Notes under the pieces: model-generated | What the model saw: only the letters and a program-made list of their open reading frames with translations | What the model was told of the DNA's origin: nothing | The model's database searches: none | Part shown: piece after piece, positions 50,001 through 61,572 of the stretch | Numbering within the stretch: position 1 is the first letter of the stretch | Layout of the letters: every line of letters begins with the position of its first letter | Source of the DNA: Callaeas wilsoni | Taxonomy: Eukaryota; Chordata; Aves; Passeriformes; Callaeidae | Assembly (NCBI GenBank): GCA_013398955.1 | Contig: VWPU01014794.1 | Coordinates: 1-64,000, forward strand | DNA length: 64,000 bases | Reading direction: 5' to 3' | Translations under genes and position numbers: made by a program

Positions 50001-51142
50001 TCCTGGTCCTTGTCATCTTTTATTATTGTTGTTCATTATGTGGGATCCCTGGGAGACATTCCCATTTTTAATGTGAGCCAACGTACTACTTACTTATCAG
50101 ATAATCATGGAGCTCCCCCTTCGTCACTGAGAGGAAGTGGAAGAATTAATTATGGAGGCAATCAACTGTTCAACCTCAAAGACTGAAACAATATCAGAAT
50201 GTGATATCTAATAAGGAGTGAAGCAACATGAATGAGGTGTGTTCTGGGAGCTTCCCCTATTCCTCTCAGTCTTTGGATCATTTAAGTTAGAAAATTCTTA
50301 TTCAGGATGGATGTTTAAACTACAGTGAACATGATTATTGGACAATCTCAGCCTTAACATTACTGCTATCCCAAGGGTGATTCCCACTTTTGACATTAAA
50401 AAGTTCAAAAAAACAGAAATCAAATTTTTAGGCCCTAGGTCTAAATTAATGAAGTAGCTTAAATAAGCACAAAAGTTTAAAACTAAGAGGAAAATTTCAC
50501 ATGGCTCCCCAGAGAGAGAGTAAGAACTGTCAAAAACCAGCTTGAGCTGAACTCAAAGCAAAGGCAAATAAAGCAAATAGAAAAAAAGATCTTGCTATCA
50601 AATAACTACAAGCGAGGAAAGAATGGGGGGGATGGGAGAAGATGCACTCTGCAATAAGGGTGGGTTACAATTAAATGTAACATCGGTGCAGCTCCAAAAC
50701 CAAGATTCTGCTTTGCCTTTCCATTGAGGAAAGATGACTTTGTTGGACCTGATCAAACCAATACTTTTGTATCCTTGTTCTATACTGGAGGTGGACAAAA
50801 GGATGGTGACAGTAGCTCTGAGGCATGAAGGAGAGACAACTACCTTATTCTAGGTGGTGGAGAACTCGGAGACTTCAGGGGACATGCCTGAGGGGTTGGT
50901 TACATCTTTCCCAGAATTCTGCTACAATTTGTATGTGAAGTCCTGGTGTCAAAGTAAGAATTTTGTGGGTTTTTAAAATAAACATGTGAAATCCGAATTT
51001 ACACCATTTGACTAAACAACAGGAAATCTCAGGGATAGGCAGACATACTAATCTAACCTCAGTTCATATTCAGAACTACTGACCAATTTGGGAAGCAGAG
51101 AATGACCAAGAATCAATGCAAAGTTGGAAAAAACCCAAAGGT
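44069..51142. other. Non-coding DNA, nothing recognised
   Basis: About 7 kb with no defensible gene. The longest frame, 151 codons at 47,179-47,634 on the plus strand, is not recognisable. AT-rich motif-bearing stretches at 44,690-44,820 and 48,180-48,310 are described as findings. An A10 run occurs near 47,380. Confidence 0.4.
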
Positions 51143-51180
51143 CATTCTGGTTTGGAAGGGACCCACAAGGACTGACCAGT
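51143..51180 (-). mobile_element. CR1 LINE 3'-end fragment
   Basis: The plus strand contains TTGGAAGGGACCCACAAGGA at 51,152-51,171. This is the complement of the highly conserved CR1 3' end, which reads 'tccttgtgggtcccttccaa' just before its terminal octamer repeats. The flanking GTCATTCTGG fits a decayed octamer region. The element lies on the minus strand and seems to stop within about 40 bases, or its remainder has diverged beyond recognition. Confidence 0.6.
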
Positions 51181-51530
51181 CGCTGAGTGGTGTGCACTTT
51201 GAGTCTCCCACTGGACCAGTGGAATGGCCTCCTGTGGAGAGGCACCCATCCTGTGAACTGCTGTGCCATGCCCTATTTGCCTGCTCCGTTCACCAGCAGT
51301 ACCCAGGGCTACTTAATGTGGCAGCGGAGGCATCCTCTGTCCCTCCCAATCCCACCTACACCTCTGCAGCCACTCCCCGGGGAGCTGCCAGCTCCCAGCA
51401 GGTGCTGGTGCTCTCTGTGGCTCCCCTGGTTCTAGAAACTTGCCTGGTTTGCTGCAATTCCCTGCTCCACTGCAGGACGTGCCTGCACCAGAGCTGTTCT
51501 CCTCGGCTAGTGACCAAATAAATATGACAT
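51181..51530. other. GC-rich stretch between two CR1 fragments, unidentified
   Basis: About 350 bases of moderately GC-rich, C-rich DNA with a 139-codon plus-strand frame (51,102-51,521) and an overlapping 82-codon frame. The frame starts inside the flanking CR1 fragment and shows no known domain. It ends in ACCAAATAAATATGACA, which could be a polyadenylation-like motif. It may be a diverged part of the neighbouring CR1, another insertion, or unique DNA. Confidence 0.35.
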
Positions 51531-52690
51531 CAGGTTTTCAGAGATTGTGCCAAATTTATATGATACCTTTAAGTAATGAAATAACTGATCATCTTGGCAA
51601 AGAAATGCAATAAACAGAAATTATTTGAAGCCACAATTCACAGGGAGTTGAATAAACTGGAGGAGATGGGGATTAGAAAGTAGCAGAAGCACATGAGTAA
51701 CAAGGAGATGCCAGGAAGTGATAGGAAGATTGGAGGGAGGTTATTGAGACTTTATCAAGTTTGGGGGGACCAATCTTGCTTAATATTTTTATTAGTGACT
51801 TTGGCTCAGAAAGTAGAGAGAGTTAATGAAATAGTTTTCTGTTACTGACATGAAGTTGTGAGACACATCGATAAAAAGAAGATCAAGATACTGTGCAAGA
51901 AGAATTGGATGACCTTGACGATTATGCAGTAGAAATGTTGTAAAATGGCATGGTACCAAGTACAAGGTTATTCACCTAAGGATTAAACATAATCTGCTTT
52001 GCTGGAAAATGGGCTCATAACTTAGAGAGGAGTGAGGCACCAATGCTTGTGGCTTGGCTCAGATAAGACTAGCAGCATTCATTTTGTCTAGAAATACAAT
52101 TATTTTGTTGCGGAAAGGGATTGGGTTAATTTGTGCAATATGTTTTTTGAAAATCTGTACCATATTTTGCAGCACAAGATGCCAATGTGATGCAGCTGGG
52201 GAAAGGGCAAATGCAATCCTCTCTGTACAGTTGATAAAGAGGGGCATTGCAGCTGTTGTGTATTTGGAATCAAGACTGTAGTTCTGATCACTCATATTCA
52301 AGAAGCATGAACTTAGAAATATGTTCACTGATGGTTTGCTTTAAGGAAAAGGTAATACAAAGGGAGGAGAAGATTTGTGTCACTTAGTAAAATGATGGCA
52401 AAGAGGCAACAGGGGTTTGCCCTGTGTATTGGAAAGAATAATTTAAGCTAACAGACAGTCTTGGCACAAGAACAGCAGGGCAGAGATTATTGAGGAATAC
52501 ATTCAGGCTGGCAATTAGAAGTAAGCTTTTAACTGTAGAAAAACTGATGCTCTGAAGTAGGCTTCCACTTAGAGAATTGGGAACAGCACAATTTTGTTCC
52601 CAATGAAAAACAAAGGTGAAAATATTACAAGTTTAAGATGGACCCTACTCTGAACAGAATGTATTTACCTGTAATGGATGGAAACAGGGC
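51531..52690 (+). mobile_element. Ancient CR1 LINE body, frame-shifted reverse-transcriptase remnant
   Basis: Similarity to old CR1 families runs along most of this interval on the plus strand. Near 51,779-51,808 the translation is LNIFISDFGS, matching the CR1 reverse-transcriptase block 'LFNIFINDL'. A stretch around 51,900-51,990 matches 'gatgaccttg...aagtgcaaggttatgcacttagggatta'. At about 52,177-52,224 another frame gives RCQCDAAGERANAILS, matching CR1 'RQCDAAVKKANAVLG'. Around 52,440-52,560 the sequence follows the conserved 'gaattatttaagcta...gacacaagaac...gg..atcagg' region of the CR1 3' part. The two peptide blocks are in different frames and stops intervene, so it is a dead copy. High divergence suggests insertion before the radiation of modern birds. 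Edges are approximate. Confidence 0.8.
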
Positions 52691-53880
52691 TTGGATGGTT
52701 CAGAGGGTGTCTTTGCATCCTGGGTTCTTTATTTTATTCCAGGATGAGTGAGGAGTGAATGGAGTTGCCCTGTGTCCCTGCAGATCTCAGTTTTACACAT
52801 ATATAGTAGGAAACACTGTGCACTTGTGCTAAAAGTATGGTTTGACCACACTTTGTGTGGCACTTTGAGAGCTTGAGGGGAGAGGGAGCGATTTGGCTGA
52901 GGAGATGTTTGGTGAAGTAGGTGAGAGGAGTGTGCCAGCAGGTAGGAATCTACCTGGCAGCAATTAAACTACAGGTTTACAGCAGTCTTTCTAATGAGAG
53001 CATCATTTGAGACCTTGTGAAAGCACATGAATATATGATCAATCACTACTCAGTTCTCTCTACGGAAATGGACATGTAACAAACCATTGCAGGGTGCATG
53101 ATGTGGTTTTGGCAAGTGCTAGGTGTGCTCTAAGGGTTCATCTCACTGTCTTAATTACGTGGATTTTTTTTAGTTTTCCTTTTCCCTCTTTCTGTAATTT
53201 CCCATCTGTCTAGTTATCAGATTGCATCATGAAATTTCTCAGCTCGTCATTTGGAAAGGGACATATTTATAATTGCTATAATTTGTAGGTGTTCAGCTTT
53301 ATAAAAAGAGGCACCTGAGCATGAGCCAAGCACAGCCTAAATAATTTCCTCGTCTGAGGAAGTCGGGGGATTGTTCTTGGGAAGAAACCCAAATATTTAT
53401 GATTTAGCAAACAATCACATTTCTAGGCAAAGGACTTTCAAATAAAAAAAAATTTGAGACAAAAATCAACAACTCAAAGAAATTATGTTCTCAAGTCATC
53501 CTTCTCTTGCCATTTTTTAGTACAGCCTTGCTTTAATGTGTCTTTGCTTACCATAGACCATGACTTCTAACACACTGCAGGCGCAGCATCATCTCATACA
53601 CTGTCACTTGCACCATTTTGACGACTCAAGTAGGCTGACATTTGATTCAGAAGAACAGTTTGGTCATGTCTCTGTTCTAGAATTCTAGAAACAACAGTAT
53701 CAAGCAGTCAATTGGCTGAGTGTCTGCATCTTGCCCTTAAACTGTAGAAATGGACAAAGACAGTGTCTTGTGTAACAAGTCATTTTTCTGCTGGCCCCAG
53801 TGCCCCTGGTCAAAGGCTTCATTCCAAGATGCTGAGTGCAACATTTGGAACAGCACATTCTTGTTCTTATGAAAAACTGA
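52691..53880. other. Non-coding DNA, nothing recognised
   Basis: No coding signal. The part 53,200-53,430 is AT-rich with GATA- and TAAT-type motifs and is described as a candidate conserved element. Confidence 0.35.
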
Positions 53881-54160
53881 GCTTGAATGGCAGCGAATGT
53901 GTTCATCTTTCATGAGGCAATGAACTGACTGCTCGTCAGCTGCTTCTCGCAGGTCACGTCTGTCAGGCAGCGAGAATGAATTGGAACCAGCGTGATGCGG
54001 ACAGCCTGGTGAAATGCTCCATGGTGCGGCGAGCAGAAACAGCCACTGCAGGAATGGGTGGGCAGCGGTGCAGCTGAGGGCCTCGTGGTCTCTCCTCTTT
54101 GCTTTTGGATTTTTACGTACATCTGTGATGTGAACCAAAGGCTTTAGTGCTTGTGCCGGA
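53881..54160. other. CpG-enriched patch within an unidentified 181-codon minus-strand frame
   Basis: By hand count there are about 13 CpGs in 280 bases, in a CpG-poor neighbourhood. An open frame of 181 codons runs on the minus strand from 54,282 to 53,737. Its product has no recognisable domain, signal peptide or membrane segment of convincing length. The end of an overlapping 70-codon frame (54,122-53,910) shows that stop-poor composition contributes. It could be an orphan CpG-rich regulatory element, a lineage-specific transcript, or chance. Confidence 0.4.
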
Positions 54161-57100
54161 AGTTGGCCTGTTTTAAGGGAAGTTGCCCTCACAAGATCAT
54201 TCTGCTGTTGAGAGTGGCACAAAAGATGTTCCACACTGTTAATTGCAGCAGTGGTCCTTGTCCTGTTGCAGCTCCGATGCAAATGGCTAAAACCACTCCT
54301 GCACCAGTTGCATGGGAGGAATGATGGTTTTCACTGGCTCTGAAATGACGTTTCTTGTGAGATGCGGTGATGATATGGAAAGAATCAAATACAGATGTAT
54401 TGTACAGTTTGCATTACAATGCATGTAGTGGTTCACAGAACACAAATAGGAAAGAGGTGAGAGGTCTGACTGTTCACCAATATTTTGTAAATACTTTGAA
54501 AAGATGGTAGGCAATCTTAATACAAAAGGCTCTAGAACCCATATTGTCTGCAAAGCTTTACCCTGAACATCTATTTAACTTACAGAAACAATAAAAAATA
54601 ATGAAAAAAAATCACTGTTTAAAACAGAAATGTAGACTTCTGGTTCCTTTTGTCCTCTCTAGTCCCCTTGAACAGTGAACACCAGCAGTACAAACCCAGT
54701 TCCAGCCTGCTTTCGTATTTCCCTATAAGGTGTCTTCCAAAAACTTTTAACAGGTCCTTGCAAGCCCACCTGAGGCTTCTTTCTTGTGCAAAGCAGTTGA
54801 CATTTCATCCCTACTGTCACTATTTGGACACTTCTTCATATAATGCTGCTCTGTAGCACTGTTGGGAAGTCAATGTTCCCAGTGCTGTGATGTCTAGAGG
54901 TTTCTCATAAGCCTGCGTTCCCTGGGAAAATGAATCAGTTCCTCTCAATTTCTCTTGGCCCAGCCTCAGTTTAGTGGTTTGTAATGCTTAGGAGACACTG
55001 TCTTCTTCATATTATGAAGTATTATTAATGATCCACGCTATTGGTGCATTGTCCACTGAGGCTGAAGCTGGTTTCTGTAGCTTGGATCACAGTGCACAGG
55101 AGAGTGCAAAGCTGTGCTGGCCACTCCACATGCTGGGGTAGGGGCCAGCTCTTTCAATGTCCCTGTTGACAGCTCCTAGGCAGTGACACATTCATGGCCT
55201 TTTGCTGTGGACCAGGGTCTGGGTTCATAAGTCCTGGATCATAAAAATTGTTCTCCATGACTCTGAATGGTCCAGCACTGCTAGGAGTGTACTGAAACTA
55301 CAGAAGTTTATACTGACTGAAAGGGTTAAGAAAAACAAACATCCAGCTTGCTGCTTTCTGGCTGTGTATTAATGAAACTATAGGGCACAGCTTTCCTGCC
55401 CTAGTCCTCTTTTGGAAAGTGTAGATTCAGTACCCTGGCTGTTATGTTCAACTTGCATCAAAAGCAGCCAAATAGGCTACAAATTGCTTCCTGTGGATAT
55501 CTATGTTTTGTTTCTTTTTTCCTGTAAGTAGTTTCAGTACAATTTCTTAGCAGAATTTTTGTCCTTTTTCTGAGCAAAATTATATTATCTCTCAGTCTAT
55601 TGCCATGTGCCTCCTACTCCTGCTGCTTGCTGTGATGAAGCACCACTTGGGTACATTCTCAGTGCTGATCCACCGGGAGCAGTCCAGAAATCTCATTAGA
55701 GAATTGCAAAGACACTGTGAGGCTGAAATGTCTCCTGTAAAACCATTAATGTCCCTATATAACTTACTTGCCCTGTTCCTTTTTTGGAGCTGTCAAATAT
55801 CTTTGTTGGTGTCCTCCTTTCTTTAAAAACTTAAACATGACACTATATAACTAGTCATTCTTAGAACAGTGAAACCGTTTGCTCTTTCATGAATTTATAA
55901 AATGTTTTTAATTATAAATCAAACAATGAGTAATTTCTTTTCCTTGGCAATCCAAAAGAAGAGTCAGTCAATTGACCTCATGTGCTTGGTGAATCAGCAT
56001 CCAAAGGAGAAGCAGTACCCTTGGTTTAGACAAGCACCACTGAGCATACATGAGCAAGTATCCCCTGAACCACCAGCCCTTCAGTTGAGGGTGTAACTGA
56101 ATTTCAGAAGTCATGGTGTCACAAAGATATTGATCTCTATACTTCGTTTTTTTACCTAAAACTTCCCTCAAAGGTAATGTTTTGTGTGTTAGCAGCAGTG
56201 ACAATTTTGGTAGAGAATGGTTACAGCTTTTGAATGACATGTGTGCCAGCCTGTCAAACTGAGGTCTCAACATCTCTGGCTTCCTCTTTGCCCTTCTTCA
56301 GTGGGCAGCTCCTCTTCCTCAGCAGCACACTAAAGATGGAACAGACCCACAAAGGCAGATACAAACAAGAAACCAATCTGATGCAAACAATGTAAGGGGT
56401 TAACTAGACCCCAGGGGAATGGGGATTTACAGATCTTTGTAAATTTTAGGACAAGGAACAACAGGTTGGTTGCATAAGACGATGTCAGATTAAAATGAGA
56501 GACCATGGTTCCCTCTGGAAGACAGCCTATTAGCTCTGACTTCTTCCTGTGATTTGTATGGAAGGAGTCTGTGACATCCTTCTGGCTGTCAGTGGGGTGC
56601 AAATCTAGGTAACAGTGAGAAACAAGTTCTAGCAGACACAGCACAAGGCAAAGTGTAGATGCCTTGTGACATAGGAAAAATTCCTCCTGGACAAGCTGGA
56701 GGTGCATTATTGCAGGAGTGCAAGCATGGTTTCTGAGCCAGTGAAATGAATCATTTGGGGACTTTGCCTTTTTTCCTCCCCTCTTTTCCAGTTTTAATTC
56801 ATTTTGTGATATCTGCATGCATATCATGGTCTCATTACAAAAACTTGCTGTCCAGCTGTGGGGAGCCTCTAAGATTGTCTGTCTTTATGAGGAGATGGTC
56901 GAATTGTGTGTGTGCTCAAATGAGTGCTGCCTGCTGTCTGTTTCTGCTGCGGCAGCTTACAATGAGGTAGACTTTTGTCATCCATCTGTCTTTCATCAAG
57001 GACCTTGCATAGCTATTCTCCTCTTTTCCAAAAGGAACTGCAGGCAATTAAAATCATCCCAAGGTCTCCTTGGCTTCCTGCTTCTAATCTATATTCTCAA

Positions 57101-58939
57101 GAATGAAATAAAACCATGAGAGGCAATTTTCTTTGGTCCTATAGTTTTTAGAGGCCTGGAGTGGAAGAGCAGGGAAGAAAAGAAATGAGATACTTTTATA
57201 AACCAAAGACATTCATCAGACAATTCAAGGTCTTACATGGGTGCACACACTGATGTAAAGAATAGGTATGTGTGCAGCATGTTGCTTATTCTTCTTTCCT
57301 TAATAAGAGGCTACCATGCTGTAACTGCTACTCCAAGTGACTTTAATATGTTTTTCCTAGTTTTTCTTACTCTTTTGCTGCAGTGTTTTGTATGAAGTTT
57401 TTTCTTGCATTGAAGCAAATATTTTTGTAATTTCTGTCTGAATTAAAATAGGGAAAATGCAATTAAATAAGTTGCTAGTTTAGGCTAATGCAGGTGTCTT
57501 TGGTAGGCACTCACCCTCTCTGCTGCTTTTGCTGTGCAGGCCCTTACCTCTGTAGACAACTGAATGTTAACAAAACCTAGTTCAGGACAGTCCATCACTT
57601 GAGGTTTTCCTTCTAAATGAAAAGTAGCTCTGGAAGTCAGGTTGCCTATGATCATTTGCACTGCTGAATAGCCAACAACAACAAAAAGCTACGGAGGGAT
57701 GTTCAGCACTGGGCCTTTGGACACAGAGTCCCATCTCCAGACCCCAGTTAACAATTGCAGTCTGTTTTAGCTGTGGAGACTGAAATGCTGCTGCCTTAGC
57801 ACTTCTTCTGCCAAAGCTTCATGCTAAAATAACTGCTAAATGGACTACATTTCTAGTCCACAGCCCTTTGTTTCAACACAGATAGAATGGAAACTGCACA
57901 AACCAAGAATAAGCTGCAGCAGCCAAGGAGCATACATCCCTCTCAGCCATCCCTGTTCCATTGGCATCAGAGTGAGATACAGACAGCTGAAATTAGAAAT
58001 TTTATCCAAATGCAACTCTGCCTTTGACCACAGATGCTGTGAAATTGAAGTGGCCCTTTTGTTTATTGCCCTTTCAGGCTTCTTCCCTGGCCTGTTTGCT
58101 ATGAGGCAAGTGCCTGAGTGAGAGACTGGCATATATGATGCTTAATACAGCAGGGCCCTGATCTGGATCCATAAGGGCCCTTCGGCTCAACTGTTGAACA
58201 AGTTATCCTACTTAAAAATACTTGCAGCTGGCTCCTTGGTGAAAAAATAGCATTTCTGTACTTTTATGTAAAGGGATCATTTGTTTCCAGGGAGCATGCT
58301 CATGTGTGCATTATATGTACTTACACAAAGGTGTGTGAGTGGTACATGAAACCAAGATTGTATTTCATCTACAGAATGGGAAGAAACATAGCTATTTGTG
58401 TGTTTTGGTTTGGTTTTATCCCTGAAACTCATTGGACACTAAAATAAGGAGGAATTCAGAGGAAAGTCAGCTGGCTTCCTTGGTAAATCATGCCTGACAC
58501 TGTGATCAGGAAAGACGACAGAATCTGAATTTTCCCAAGCACGTGTGAAACCCCTAGCACATAAGAAGGCAGATAATAGGAATGATTCAGGGGGCATTAA
58601 GAGAGTGATTTCATTATTGGCTTGTCCTTAGAGACGCATCTCCCAGCAACAACCCAGCAAGTAGCACACGTGTTATCATTCCAGCCATTTTCCCACTTGC
58701 GTGCAAGGTGTAGGACAGCTTTAGAGCTCTTTGAAGTGTGAATGCACCTACTTGAACCACGCCTCATCTGTGTTTTTGTTGCCTCCAACAGGGTCACACT
58801 GAAAATGTCAGATTATTTAGTAGAAACAGAGCATTACTGAACCTCAGATTTCCCTCTTTCCTACAGGGCCATCAGTACTGCTTCGTTTCTCTGAAAGATA
58901 GACAATATAATATATTCTCTTCTTTGACTATTTCACCTC
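54161..58939. other. Non-coding DNA, nothing recognised
   Basis: About 4.8 kb without a gene I can support. The longest frame is 165 codons on the minus strand at 56,330-56,827. It contains leucine- and cysteine-rich stretches that look hydrophobic, but it has no family resemblance and is probably chance. No RNA or repeat family recognised. Confidence 0.4.
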
Positions 58940-59004
58940 TTCTTTTTGCTGTTCTTTGTTGGTTTGTTGTTTCGGGTTTTTTGTTGGGGTTTTTTTTTTT
59001 TTTT
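58940..59004. repeat. T- and G/T-rich tract ending in T15
   Basis: TTTGTTGGTTTGTTG-like sequence passes into a run of fifteen T at 58,990-59,004. Simple low-complexity sequence. If it were the complement of a poly-A tail, an element on the minus strand would lie to its right, but I recognise none. Confidence 0.8.
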
Positions 59005-61545
59005 CGGTCTGTAGTCATGCTGTACCAAAAATCATGGTGTTTGAACAAAGCTAAAGCTCAGAAATGAAGTGTGTTCAGCACTGCTACATAAGTATATAAC
59101 TGAACCAGTGAGAAAGGTCAGCTTGTCTGACAGAAGTGATTAGTCCTGGATGAGATTTAGCACAAAGCAGTTGGGTAGATTAATTAGGCATAGTCTCCAA
59201 TGTGAAACAGTCATATGAGCTTTGGAAGTGTGTGGCTGGCATGGGAGATTTTGGTTCTGTTTTGGGGTTGCCTGTCAATTGAGACATCACACAAGCTGAT
59301 GGAAATAAGGCCTGCCACTAAACAAATGGGGGAATTTTCACTCCAGCTGCCTTGGAGGTGATGGCCCGAGATGCACTTCCCAAGCCCATAAGACAAAGGC
59401 TTAATTCACAAATGACCAAGGTGGCCTTCTGTCTCCCCAGTCGCATTCCCTCCCTCAGCACTGCCCTATTCTCTTTCTCCCTTTCCTTTCCACCCCTCTC
59501 CACTGAGGAAGCTGCCCACAGCACTGTCACTGCACCCTCTGCCGTTACCCACTTGCACAACTCATAAAAGGTGGGTTGAGTGTTTGTGTTTCTTTTCCTG
59601 CTCCCCACTTCCCCTCGCCTCTTAGAAGATGGATAGGCTGCAAAACAGACACAAAGGAAGAAAAATTTGCCAGGGAAATTTTGTTATGTGCTGGAAAGTG
59701 GAGAAGATTCATTGAGATTCCCTGGTGGAGCAATGAGTTGCTCCGTTGCCATTTGCCACAACTGCTCACAACAGGCCTGAAGTTATCCCTCACGACTGCC
59801 CTTAACCCCTCTTTAGCCTCAGGAGCTGCCTCAGCACTTGTTATTGTTGCAGCCATGCCAGCAGCAATTGCATGTGCAAAGCACCTGGGCAGCACTGCTG
59901 CCACCTTTAAAAGATATGGCTGGCAATAAAAATCTCCATATTAAAGGAGAGGGAAAGGCAACTGAAACAGTAGCATTGTTATAAAATATATATCCAGATA
60001 GTAAATAAAATACAGGAGGTTTCTGGAAGAAGCTCTGTGTTCTAAACATGAACTCGCTTCACGTTAAATCTACTTTCTACAACAGTAGTGACTATAACAC
60101 AAGTGGAAAAGCGATAAAAACCTTCCTGTGCACAGAGTTAATAGCTATGACTGCTTTTGAATAGAGTGGGGAGAATGCACACACAGGTGTGCAATCAATA
60201 TTTTCTGTGCACTGTATGACTGTCCCTTACCCAGAATGTAGTGTGGTGTAGCCCCACATGATCACCCACAGTGGACTAACACACCTCTGGGGTCTTGATC
60301 TTTCCTAAACTCTGAAGCTTGCTGAAAAGGAGTGAACCGCTTGCTGGAATAGCAGAGCTTGAGCTGTGCCACTGATATGGTTCTTGGCCTTAGGAGGTCA
60401 GTTGATCTCCTGCCACTTTGGTCCCTTTTGCTGCAAAGTGGAAAAGAGGATGCTTGCCCTCTCTCTAGTGCTGTGGTGGGACTTTGCTAAAATGCTCATG
60501 AATCTGCCAAAAAGCCCAGCTAGACTGTAAAGACAGAGCTGTCTGTCTTCCATGCCGTGTGTCCCCAGACACCTTGAGGACAGAGTGGATAGGACAGGTT
60601 ATGGAAACTTGAAGGGCAGGATTGCTGGATGCCTCAGCATCTTACCTCATGTTTTTTAGGTACAGGTTTGAAAATACTTTCTTGACAAGACCTGTGTGCT
60701 AGCGGAAACTGCTTTGAAAGATTTCATCATCACACAGAGACCTGTCTTGTTTTACCCACAGCTTGCATGACTGGAAGGGACTAAAGATGAACAACTTTTG
60801 ATTTTTACCATCAAAGTCTCCAGTGGACTATCAGGCACATAGCCGTCGCACCAGCACTCTGGATGATGTTCACCAGCTCTTGGTAGCTGCTCTAGGAAAG
60901 ACTAAGAACTGAAAGGTCCTGGACACAGGACCCAGCTCTCACCAGCAGGACTTTCTTGCAGGTGGGAGATGGTGCCTGTTTCAAGGCTTAATGAGGCATC
61001 ACTTTCCAAGGCTGCGACAGCAGCATGTTTCAATGACTCCAAAGTCGGGTATCTGAAGAAGCAAATGAATTTGTCATTACAAATTAGAAATTGATTTCAA
61101 GGGTACAAATTGCAACTAGATTTGTAGCACAAAAGGTATGCGCCAGCCCACTCCTTAGTTGTTCACAGGGACTCTGTCCATACAGGCAGCTTTTTCACTC
61201 CTGTTTGTTTCCATTTTCTTTCCCCTGCATGTCTTAGTCAGGCATTAGATGCATGTAGTTGTGCATGTGTGTCTGCAGCCGAACAGGAGCCAGGCTGGTC
61301 CGTGGGTTCGCACAGCCTGCTGAAGCCAGGATGTGCACTCTGGGAGATTTCTATTGATGCACGGCGTCTGCGTGCGCCTACTTTTCTCCTATTTTTTTTT
61401 TGCTGCTGACTTTTTCCTAGCAGTAATGCAGTATTCTTTATTATCAGCCCATCACCCACTTGTGTTGCTAGTCCTGCTTGTTCATGGTAACAGATTTGTC
61501 TGTCTGATCTCCTCTTTAGTGTGAAGGTCCAGTTGTTCTTTATTT
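59005..61545. other. Non-coding DNA, nothing recognised
   Basis: Overlapping frames of 117 and 119 codons on opposite strands at 59,545-59,929 are unrecognised. No RNA, repeat or gene signature was found. Confidence 0.35.
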
Positions 61546-61572
61546 CCGTGTACAATGTGTTACTGTACACGG
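61546..61572. repeat. Perfect 9-bp inverted repeat with 9-base loop
   Basis: CCGTGTACA at 61,546-61,554 and TGTACACGG at 61,564-61,572 are exact reverse complements. It sits inside a 138-codon minus-strand frame (61,238-61,654) with no recognisable product. Function is unknown. Confidence 0.9.

Noticed and set aside
52054..52281. 75-codon plus-strand frame as an independent small gene
   Set aside because: Its core RCQCDAAGERANAILS is the reverse-transcriptase remnant of the ancient CR1, so it belongs to that element.
56330..56827. 165-codon minus-strand frame with hydrophobic stretches, considered as a membrane protein or pseudogene
   Set aside because: No family resemblance, no clear signal peptide or regular membrane segments, and no splice structure.
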